NCBI GenBank assembly: GCA_013817065.1
Contig: JACDDJ010000299.1
Coordinates: 1-6,162 of the forward strand
Reading direction: 5' to 3'
DNA from: Acidobacteriota bacterium
GTDB taxonomy: Bacteria > Acidobacteriota > Vicinamibacteria > Vicinamibacterales > 2-12-FULL-66-21
DNA length: 6,162 bases
Shown here: in pieces, positions 1-5,418 of the stretch
Numbering within the stretch: position 1 is the stretch's first letter
Layout: each line of letters opens with the position of its first letter
Translations under genes and position numbers: made by a program
Notes under the pieces: model-generated
The model's input: the letters and a program-made list of their open reading frames with translations, nothing else
Database searches by the model: none
Told to the model about the DNA's origin: nothing

Positions 1-907
1 GCACTGGACCGATCCCCATCCGCTTCGGGTCGACGCCGGCCGACGCCCACGCGGTGATCCGGGCCATCGGACGCAGGCCGAGCTCGCGTGCGCGTTCACT
101 GCTCATCAGCACCAGCGCTGCGCCGCCATCAGTGATGCCGGAGGAAGTTCCGGCGGTAATCGTTCCGACCTCGCCTTCGACGGTCGCAAAGACCGGTGAC
201 AGCTTTCGAAGGGACTCGATCGTTGTATCCGGCCGGGCGTGCTCGTCAGCTTCGACGGTGATCGACCGCCCCTTCGCGTCAGTGACCGTGACCGGCGCCA
301 GCTCCTCGCGGAAGCGTCCCGTGCTGATCGCCACACCGGCGCGACGCTGGGTCTCGAGCGCGTACGCTTCGGACGCATCGCGCGAGATGCCGTACTCGCG
401 GGCCAGCATCTCCACGGTCTCACCCATGATCATCCCGCTCAGTGAGCAGGTGAAGCCATCGCGGTACATGGCATCGACCAACGTGAAGTTCCCCATTTTG
501 TGGCCCCACCGGGCGTCTTCGGAGTCAATGAGGTACGGCATCCGGCTCATGGACTCGATGCCGCCGGCGAGCACGACCTGCGATTCGCCGAGAAGGATCG
601 ACTGCGCGCCGGTTGCCACCGCCTGCATCCCCGAGGCGCACGCCTTGTTGATTGTCTGAGCCGGGACTGAATCGGGCAGGCCTGCGCGTCTGCCGACCTG
701 GCGTGCGGGATTGGGGCCGGACCCGGCCTGCCTGCCATGCCCCATCAATACCTCGTCGACCGACTCTCCGGCGATCCCGCCCCGCTCGATCGCGGCGCGG
801 GCCGCCGTCGCACCGAGCTCCGCGGGATGAACATTCCGAAACGAGCCGCCATAACGACCGATGGGTGTTCGCGCAGCGCTGACGACGACAACTTCGTTGG
901 GGACCAT
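1..907 (-). CDS. Thiolase (acetyl-CoA C-acetyltransferase type), 3' end outside the window
   Basis: The first 302 codons read without interruption as a thiolase, the enzyme that joins two acetyl-CoA to acetoacetyl-CoA or cleaves 3-ketoacyl-CoA. The N terminus has the family signature VVVSAARTPIGRYGGS (residues 7-22). The acyl-accepting cysteine is C90 in NKACASGMQAV. GGIESMSRMPYL (about residues 115-126) and the TAGTSSGITDGGAALVLMS segment follow in the usual order. Thiolases of this type are about 390-400 residues, so roughly 90 residues are missing at the window edge. These include the C-terminal GHP histidine and the second CGG cysteine, so catalytic competence cannot be judged. The ATG at 907 is the first start after an in-frame TGA at 916-914. 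A GAAAGG at 915-910 lies only 2 bases before it, a short spacing for a ribosome binding site. The gene begins 100 bases after the kinase stop on the same strand. Biosynthetic and degradative thiolases cannot be separated from this part. Confidence 0.93.
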   Translation of the reverse strand, partial: MVPNEVVVVSAARTPIGRYGGSFRNVHPAELGATAARAAIERGGIAGESVDEVLMGHGRQAGSGPNPARQVGRRAGLPDSVPAQTINKACASGMQAVATGAQSILLGESQVVLAGGIESMSRMPYLIDSEDARWGHKMGNFTLVDAMYRDGFTCSLSGMIMGETVEMLAREYGISRDASEAYALETQRRAGVAISTGRFREELAPVTVTDAKGRSITVEADEHARPDTTIESLRKLSPVFATVEGEVGTITAGTSSGITDGGAALVLMSSERARELGLRPMARITAWASAGVDPKRMGIGPV

Positions 908-1007
908 AACCTTTCAATGATATGGCAGCCGCCTGCTCCACCAAAGCCGGTGACCTGGATGGATCTAACGCCTTCACAGGCTGTCGCAGAGATAGTAGTG
1001 CCGGGGA
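908..1007. other. Intergenic gap between kinase stop and thiolase start
   Basis: This is 100 bases with no credible coding frame. I see no hairpin followed by a T run after the kinase stop (TAG at 1010-1008), so no intrinsic terminator is evident. The only promoter-like word is TATCAT on the minus strand at 922-917. Its predicted start site falls inside the GAAAGG before the thiolase, so it is not convincing. Confidence 0.5.
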
Positions 1008-1802
1008 CTACGGAGAGTCAGACGCAGGCTGACCCCGTAGCTGAAACGCGGCCAGGGCCTTGTCGAGTTCGTGGGCGGTGAACGGTTTCGCGAGTACGTG
1101 CGCGCCATCGAAGGACTGGTCCACGGCGCCACGATCACCGGTCATGAAGACGAACCGGGGCACCGGCACTCCCGTGAGGGTTGAGACGCTTCCATACAAC
1201 TCGACCCCGGTCATGCCCGGCATCCGGATATCACACAGCACCAGTGCAACATTCCTGTCTCGAAGAAGCTTCAGCGCCTCATCACCAGACGCCGCTTCCA
1301 ACACTTCGAACCCGCGCTTCTTCAGGAGCCTGACGATCAACTTCCGGATTGCAGGCTCATCATCGACGACCAGGGCATAGGGCAGGTCAGCTCGCGAAGC
1401 GAGTTCTGGCTCGAGCGCCGCGACGGCCGTCGCTGTGTCGTTCGCCGGAGCCGCCTCGTGGACTGGCAGCGTGAGCCGGAACACGGCACCGCGTTCCGCG
1501 GGAACCAGCTCGAGCGTTCCGCCGTGTGCCGAGGCAATGCCATGGGAGATCGAGAGTCCGAGCCCCGTGCCTTCACCGACAGGTTTGGTTGTGAAGAATG
1601 GTTCAAAGATTCGTCCACGGAGCTCCTCGTCGACCCCACCGCCATTGTCTGCGACTTCAAGTGTGGAGAGCCCGCCGTACGATGCGGTCCGGATCGTCAC
1701 CGCACCCTCACCCGGTCCACTGACGGCCTGCTCGGCATTCAGAAGCAGGTTCATGACGATCTGCTGCAGCTCTTCGCGGCTGCCAAGGACCATGACCGGG
1801 AC
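1008..1802 (-). CDS. Kinase C-terminal piece: HATPase_c and receiver domain
   Basis: This frame supplies the catalytic and receiver halves and ends at TAG 1010-1008. In order it shows the N box (LQQIVMNLLLNAEQA, near 1775-1730), the G1 box DNGGG, the F box EPFFTTK and the G2 box GEGTGLGLS, which together form the Bergerat ATP-binding fold. After a linker rich in Ala, Glu and Thr, a CheY-like receiver begins with YALVVDDE (acidic pocket DD). The phosphoacceptor Asp is in LVLCDIRMPGM (codon 1232-1230), with the conserved Thr in FMTGD and Lys in LAKPF. The receiver is the last domain; only about 15 residues follow it and there is no DNA-binding output. An ATG at 1793-1791 is in frame and could in principle start a separate kinase-receiver polypeptide, but no ribosome binding site stands out. 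I infer that this is the detached 3' part of the kinase upstream. Confidence 0.88.
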   Translation of the reverse strand, partial: VPVMVLGSREELQQIVMNLLLNAEQAVSGPGEGAVTIRTASYGGLSTLEVADNGGGVDEELRGRIFEPFFTTKPVGEGTGLGLSISHGIASAHGGTLELVPAERGAVFRLTLPVHEAAPANDTATAVAALEPELASRADLPYALVVDDEPAIRKLIVRLLKKRGFEVLEAASGDEALKLLRDRNVALVLCDIRMPGMTGVELYGSVSTLTGVPVPRFVFMTGDRGAVDQSFDGAHVLAKPFTAHELDKALAAFQLRGQPASDSP

Positions 1803-3490
1803 CGGGACACGTGCATCGACAGTCGGATCGACTTCTGCTGAAACTGGAACTCGCGGAGGGCAACGGTCTCCCGCACCGTCTGGTTCAGGTCCACCGCTGT
1901 TCGTTCGGGCGTTCCACCGCGGACGAACGCAAGCAGGCTGCGAACGATCTGCGCAGCGCGTCCTGCCTCTCTCCTCACCGTTTCGAGATCGCGGCGGATC
2001 GACGGGGGAGCGGAGGGATCCTCGAGCATCAGCTCCACGGAGCCGACGACCGTCTGCAGCGGATTGTTGATCTCGTGAGCGACGCCAGCGACGAGCTCGC
2101 CGATCGCAGACAGCCGTTCGGTGTGGACGAGCTGCTCCTGCAGTCTGAGCTCCTCGGTGATGTCGCGCTCGACGCCGACCAGGTAGGTGATCGCCCCCGC
2201 CTCTTTCAAGGACGTGATGGTGCACGCCGCCGGGAACGTCGAGCCATCATGCCGGCGTCGGAACAGTGTGCCGCGCCAGACGCCGCGGGCGCGAAGGTCC
2301 TCGCGAATATGCCGACCGACGCCGTCGAAGCCTTTCTCGAGAAGATCTCCGAACGAACGTTGCGACAGCTCTTCTCGTGCATATCCCATCGCCCGGACGA
2401 AGGCGTCATTGGCGTGCTCGATCCGGCCGTCCGATCGGGTGATCAGGATCATGTCCTGGGTCTGCTCGGTGGCGGCCGCGAGCAGCCGCAGCCGCGAATC
2501 GGCGCGCTGCAATTCGCCGGCCTGCAGACTCAGGCGCAGAGTGAGGAAGCCCAGACCCGCAACGGTCAGCAGCGCGGTGATAAGCGCGCGAAAGGCATCC
2601 CCACTCCCCCCGAGTGGCTGGAGCCAGAGGGCGCCGTATCCAATCAGCGGGATCAGTACGACCGGCACGGCCGCCCACGCGGCAGGCAGCATCCGTACCG
2701 GTGCGAGCGTCGCATCCTCCAGGTCCGACGACCGGGGCGCGCTCGCGGCGGCGACCGCGTAGCTCGCGAATGGGGCGATCCAGGCGAGGTCGAAGAGCGT
2801 GCCGGCCTGGTAGCTGCCCTCCGCGATGGCACGGCTGGTGATCAGGCTGAAGAAGAACCCTGAGGTCACTCCAACGGCGAGGTACGCGTAGGTTCTTGCC
2901 CATCGGCTGCGCCGAGCCCGCCACGCGACCGCGATGAGGCCGGTGGCAAGCGCGCCGCGATTGATCTGCACCAGCGCGAACAGTGCAAACTCGGCTTCGC
3001 TTGGCGGCAGCACCAGGCTCGGCACCAGCACAAAGTAGCTGTAGAGAAATACCGCCAGGATCCCGTAGCTCGCGAGTACAAGCCCGACCCCAGTCACGGC
3101 CTGGCTGCGGATGCCAAGGTGCGGTCGCGCGAGCAATGCGATCAACGGCAAAATCCCGCCGCACAGGCTGAACAGCGTGTGCCACCGCAGCCAGCCGCCG
3201 TTGCCGAGAACGATCTCCTCGAAGGCCCAGCCCAGGTGGCCCACCACCCAGAGCCCCGCGCCGACCGCAATCGCGTCCCAGAACAGCCGGTGGCATCCCT
3301 GCCAGTCCCACTGCCGCTTCAGGACGATGCCGCATACCGCGAGCGGGGGGATCAGCAGCCCGACATTTCCGAACACCGAGCGCGCCAGCGGCTGCTCGCG
3401 CGCAGCGACGCCCCGAGGGCGTACAACGCTAAATAGGCGAGCCCGATGACTGGAAATCGCAAGGTCGGCAGGGAAGGCAGAATATAGCAC
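1751..3490 (-). CDS. Kinase N-terminal piece: multi-TM sensor, PAS and HisKA
   Basis: This open frame runs from a GTG at 3490 to a TGA at 1753-1751 (579 codons), but only residues 28 to about 562 belong to the kinase. Residues 1-27 look like out-of-frame reading: they are polar and basic, while the neighbouring frame encodes a hydrophobic segment. Residues from about 563 on (SRSRSWSLAAAKS) are out-of-frame tail. Residues about 40-320 hold some eight hydrophobic segments, for example 102-121, 132-158, 203-219 and 299-318; I do not recognise this sensor as a named family. A PAS domain occupies about 331-450 (MILITRSDGRIEHANDAF near its start, YLVGVERDITE at its end). HisKA follows, with the phosphoacceptor H472 in GVAHEINNPL (bases 2077-2075). 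The piece alone lacks the ATP-binding domain and could not autophosphorylate. Confidence 0.85.
   Translation of the reverse strand: MLYSAFPADLAISSHRARLFSVVRPRGVAAREQPLARSVFGNVGLLIPPLAVCGIVLKRQWDWQGCHRLFWDAIAVGAGLWVVGHLGWAFEEIVLGNGGWLRWHTLFSLCGGILPLIALLARPHLGIRSQAVTGVGLVLASYGILAVFLYSYFVLVPSLVLPPSEAEFALFALVQINRGALATGLIAVAWRARRSRWARTYAYLAVGVTSGFFFSLITSRAIAEGSYQAGTLFDLAWIAPFASYAVAAASAPRSSDLEDATLAPVRMLPAAWAAVPVVLIPLIGYGALWLQPLGGSGDAFRALITALLTVAGLGFLTLRLSLQAGELQRADSRLRLLAAATEQTQDMILITRSDGRIEHANDAFVRAMGYAREELSQRSFGDLLEKGFDGVGRHIREDLRARGVWRGTLFRRRHDGSTFPAACTITSLKEAGAITYLVGVERDITEELRLQEQLVHTERLSAIGELVAGVAHEINNPLQTVVGSVELMLEDPSAPPSIRRDLETVRREAGRAAQIVRSLLAFVRGGTPERTAVDLNQTVRETVALREFQFQQKSIRLSMHVSRSRSWSLAAAKSCSRSS
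1795..1812 (-). other. Frameshift site inside the kinase (HisKA to HATPase linker)
   Basis: The HisKA-side frame reads LREFQFQQKSIRLSMHV down to about 1808, and the HATPase-side frame reads PVPVMVLGSREELQQ from about 1803 on. The second frame starts one base early relative to the first, as if one base were missing. Restoring a C to the CCC at 1806-1804 gives SMHVSPVPVMVLGSREELQQ, with spacing close to that usual between these motifs. The spot overlaps a tandem 6-base repeat, ACCGGG twice on the plus strand at 1795-1806. Confidence 0.75.
3411..3414 (-). other. Probable frameshift site near the kinase N terminus
   Basis: On the minus strand this is GGGG. Before it, one frame reads the hydrophobic RFPVIGLAYLALYALG. 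After it, a frame offset by one base reads VAAREQPLARSVFGNVG and continues into the membrane sensor. One additional G makes the two continuous (YALGGVAAREQP). The evidence is the hydrophobicity switch and the better third-position GC of the upstream frame, not a comparison with homologues. Confidence 0.6.
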
Positions 3491-3527
3491 GTGACGAGGT
3501 GCTACGTGCTACGTGCACGCCGCACGT
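3485..3527. repeat. Cluster of short direct and inverted repeats between dehydrogenase and kinase
   Basis: On the plus strand GTGCTAC occurs at 3499-3505 and 3506-3512, followed by the degenerate GTGCACG at 3513-3519. TAGCACGT (3485-3492) and ACGTGCTA (3504-3511) form an 8-base-pair inverted repeat with an 11-base loop. ACGTGC (3511-3516) and GCACGT (3522-3527) form a second stem with a 5-base loop, followed on the plus strand by TTTT (3527-3530). The T run is on the strand that carries no gene. For the dehydrogenase mRNA the hairpins come just after the stop codon but lack a U tail, so an intrinsic terminator is doubtful. An mRNA 3'-end hairpin or an operator are alternatives. Confidence 0.6.
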
Positions 3528-3528
3528 T

Positions 3529-5037
3529 TTAGATTTGTTCCACATCGATCTGGGCGCGCTGGAGCTTGCCGCTGAAGTCGATGTAGCACGACTTCCATTC
3601 CGAGAACACCTCGAGGGCCGCGACTCCGGCCTCGCGGTGGCCGTTGCCGGTGTTCTTCGTTCCGCCAAACGGGAGGTGCACCTCCGCGCCGATGGTCGGG
3701 GCGTTGATGTAGAAAATGCCGGTGTAGAGATCCCGCATCGCGACGAAGGCACGGTTGATGTCCTGCGTGTAGATCGCGGCCGACAGGCCGTACTCGACGC
3801 CATTGCCAATGGCGATCGCTTCCTCGAGCGAGCGGCACTTCATCACTGAAACGACCGGACCGAAGATCTCCTCCTGCGCAATGCGCATCGTCGGATCCAC
3901 GTTCGTAAAGACGGTCGGCTCGTGAAAGAATCCCGTGGCGTGAGGCCCGTCGTTCAGCCGATTCCCGCCGCAGGCCACGGTCGCCCCTTCCTTCTTCCCG
4001 ATCTCGACGTACTTCAGCACGGTGTCGAGCTGCGCCTGGCTGATCGACGGTCCGACCTGCGAGTTGTCATCGAGACCGTCACCCACGACCAGCGTCTTGG
4101 CACGCGCGACGAACGCCTCGACAAACTTATCGTGCACCTTCTCGTGCACCACGACGCGGCTGGCGGCCGTGCAGCGTTGGCCGGTCGTCCCGAAGCCGCC
4201 CCAGAGGCAGCCGTCCACGGCGAGCTCCAGGTCGGCATCGTCCATGATCATGATCACGTTCTTGCCGCCCATCTCGAGATGGACCTTCTTGAAGGTCGGC
4301 GCCGCCGCCTGGTTGACGATGCGGCCGACCTTGGTGGAGCCGGTGAACGACACGACGCGGACAGTTTCGCTGCTGCTCAGAGGTGTGCCGACTTCGTCAC
4401 CGTCACCCGTGACCATGTTGACGACGCCCTTCGGGATGCCGGCCTCTTCGAGCACCTTGACGAAGTTCAGCGCCGACAGTGGCGTCTGCGATGCGGGCTT
4501 GAACACGACGGTGTTTCCGCAGACGAGCGCGGGGATGATCTTCCACGACGGGATCGCCATCGGGAAGTTCCACGGCGTGATGATCGAGCAGACACCCAGC
4601 GGCTGGCGGACCGACATCGCGAACTTGTTGCGAAGTTCCGAGGGCACGGTCTGGCCGAACATCCGTCGCCCTTCACCGGCCATGTAGAAGGTCATGTCGA
4701 TGGCCTCCTGAACGTCGCCGCGCGTCTCGTTGAGGACCTTCCCCATCTCGCGCGTCATGTCGCGCGAGAACGGCTCCTTCCGCTCGGCGATCATCTGGGC
4801 AACGCGGTAGAGCATCTCAGCGCGGATCGGCGCAGGCACCAGGCGCCACGTCTCGTAGGCGCGCTTCGCGGCATCGAGAGCCTCCTCGACGTCCTTGCGG
4901 TTCGAACTCTGGAAGATACCGATCAGATCGTCGGTGTTGGCCGGATTCCGGTTCTCGAAGGTCTTTCCGGAAGCGGACGGCTTCCACTGGCCATCGACGT
5001 AGTTGCCGTAGGTGGTGACGGAAGTGCTGGTTGCCAT
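3529..5037 (-). CDS. NAD(P)-dependent aldehyde dehydrogenase
   Basis: This is a complete 502-residue enzyme of the aldehyde dehydrogenase superfamily, oxidising an aldehyde to its carboxylate in the cytoplasm with NAD+ or NADP+. The length is normal. The oxyanion-hole Asn is N157 (ITPWNFPMA), the coenzyme-binding Lys is K180 (VVFKPAS), and the Rossmann loop FTGSTKVG spans 231-238. The general base is E255 (LEMGGKN), the nucleophile is C289 (GQRCTAASR), and the ribose-binding Glu is E390 (EEIFGPV). The C-terminal INAPTIGAEVHLPFGG...GNGHREAG block resembles the subgroup I remember as the Kuenenia AldH-like clade, close to the ALDH7 branch. That assignment is from memory, and the substrate cannot be inferred. 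S183 stands where strictly NAD-dependent enzymes usually carry Glu, so NADP+ use is possible. The ATG at 5037 gives the expected N terminus, but AGG directly abuts it, so there is no properly spaced ribosome binding site. The PilZ gene ends 18 bases upstream. Confidence 0.96.
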   Translation of the reverse strand: MATSTSVTTYGNYVDGQWKPSASGKTFENRNPANTDDLIGIFQSSNRKDVEEALDAAKRAYETWRLVPAPIRAEMLYRVAQMIAERKEPFSRDMTREMGKVLNETRGDVQEAIDMTFYMAGEGRRMFGQTVPSELRNKFAMSVRQPLGVCSIITPWNFPMAIPSWKIIPALVCGNTVVFKPASQTPLSALNFVKVLEEAGIPKGVVNMVTGDGDEVGTPLSSSETVRVVSFTGSTKVGRIVNQAAAPTFKKVHLEMGGKNVIMIMDDADLELAVDGCLWGGFGTTGQRCTAASRVVVHEKVHDKFVEAFVARAKTLVVGDGLDDNSQVGPSISQAQLDTVLKYVEIGKKEGATVACGGNRLNDGPHATGFFHEPTVFTNVDPTMRIAQEEIFGPVVSVMKCRSLEEAIAIGNGVEYGLSAAIYTQDINRAFVAMRDLYTGIFYINAPTIGAEVHLPFGGTKNTGNGHREAGVAALEVFSEWKSCYIDFSGKLQRAQIDVEQI

Positions 5038-5043
5038 CCTGCG

Positions 5044-5049
5044 ATTATA
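5044..5049 (-). promoter_or_regulatory. Perfect TATAAT -10 element for a leaderless dehydrogenase mRNA
   Basis: The 18-base gap between the PilZ stop and the dehydrogenase ATG reads GGCCGCTATAATCGCAGG on the minus strand. TATAAT is the exact sigma-70 -10 consensus in an otherwise GC-rich sequence. Its last T is at 5044, so a start site at the usual distance is 5037, the A of the ATG itself. That predicts a leaderless transcript, which fits the lack of a spaced Shine-Dalgarno sequence. No good -35 box is visible 17 bases upstream. TCGACG at about 20 bases' spacing, inside the PilZ coding end, is the nearest candidate. Confidence 0.55.
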
Positions 5050-5055
5050 GCGGCC

Positions 5056-5418
5056 TCAGGCGATCTCCCCGTCGAGGACGGAGGTCGGCGGACCGTTGTG
5101 CACCGCCACGAACTCGCGCACCGCCGTGAGTGCGTGCGCCGGCACGGCAACGAACTCGACCCCCGACCGGTAGATCACCCGTTCTTCGCTCAGCTCGCCC
5201 ACCTGGCAGTACACAATGCGGCCTTTGACGACCACCGAACGCTCGCCGAGCGACAGCCGAAAATCGTGAAGGGAATCGTTCTGAAGCTTGTACGGCGTCT
5301 CGATCTGGATGCCGGCCTCACTCAGGTTCAGAATCGTCATCGGCTGAAACACCGTGACGTTCCCGACGATCTCGCTGGTGACCGCCGTCCGCTCGATCGC
5401 CCGTTTGTTCTCAGTCAT
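5056..5418 (-). CDS. Single-domain PilZ protein (c-di-GMP receptor type)
   Basis: This is a 120-residue protein consisting of little more than a PilZ domain, a cytoplasmic module that binds cyclic di-GMP and passes the signal to motility, exopolysaccharide or other targets. Both ligand motifs are present: R6-AIE-R10 (RxxxR) and N31-LSEA-G36 ((D/N)xSxxG). The closing strand, YRSGVEFVAV, also fits the fold. The target cannot be deduced because there is no fused output domain. The frame is open further upstream to a possible start at 5484, but that extension (LRRSVRAGTRAPSAPTSW) lies entirely within the peptidase gene and looks like out-of-frame sequence. I therefore chose the ATG at 5418-5416, just before the PilZ motif. 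It overlaps the peptidase stop as ATGACTGA, and no Shine-Dalgarno sequence precedes it, so translation is probably coupled to the upstream gene. The next gene starts 18 bases after the TGA at 5058-5056. Confidence 0.9.
   Translation of the reverse strand: MTENKRAIERTAVTSEIVGNVTVFQPMTILNLSEAGIQIETPYKLQNDSLHDFRLSLGERSVVVKGRIVYCQVGELSEERVIYRSGVEFVAVPAHALTAVREFVAVHNGPPTSVLDGEIA

Larger units (their letters stand above)
1008..3462 (-). pseudogene. Hybrid sensor histidine kinase-response regulator, locus broken by two frameshifts
   Basis: Read as one gene, this encodes a polytopic membrane sensor, a PAS domain, a HisKA dimerisation/phosphoacceptor domain, a HATPase_c kinase domain and a C-terminal receiver. 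That is a hybrid kinase that would autophosphorylate on His and pass the phosphate to its own Asp. Three reading frames are needed: 3462 to about 3414, about 3409 to about 1803, and about 1802 to 1008. Adding one G to the run at 3414-3411 and one C to the run at 1806-1804 (minus-strand bases) joins them into an 818-residue protein with every catalytic motif present. The proposed start is TTG at 3462-3460, giving (M)RFPVIGLAYLALYALG, a typical first membrane segment. No Shine-Dalgarno sequence precedes it, and the exact start is uncertain. All other genes in the window are open, so this is either a recently inactivated gene or two consensus errors in short G/C runs. No separate response regulator with an output domain lies beside it. 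Confidence 0.8.

Noticed and set aside
917..922. TATCAT on the minus strand as a thiolase promoter
   Set aside because: The implied start site at about 910 would leave the GAAAGG ribosome-binding candidate largely out of the mRNA, and no -35 box accompanies it.
525..977. A minus-strand frame of 150 codons overlapping the thiolase start
   Set aside because: It is out of frame with the thiolase, and its product is Arg-rich with no motif. The overlapping thiolase frame has the full family signature.
1795..1812. Programmed -1 ribosomal frameshifting in the kinase
   Set aside because: Both shifts are in the -1 sense, but neither site fits the X XXY YYZ slippery pattern, and the first would lie only about 16 codons into the protein. 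A missing base is simpler.
1811..2863. A plus-strand open frame of 350 codons opposite the kinase
   Set aside because: The minus strand here carries clear HisKA, PAS and membrane-sensor motifs. The plus-strand product is low-complexity Arg/Gly/Ala-rich sequence with no recognisable family.
3481..3486. TATATT on the minus strand as a -10 box for the kinase
   Set aside because: The distance to the TTG at 3462 is reasonable, but no -35 box is found at 16-18 bases and the word overlaps the repeat cluster, so the evidence is too weak to list it.
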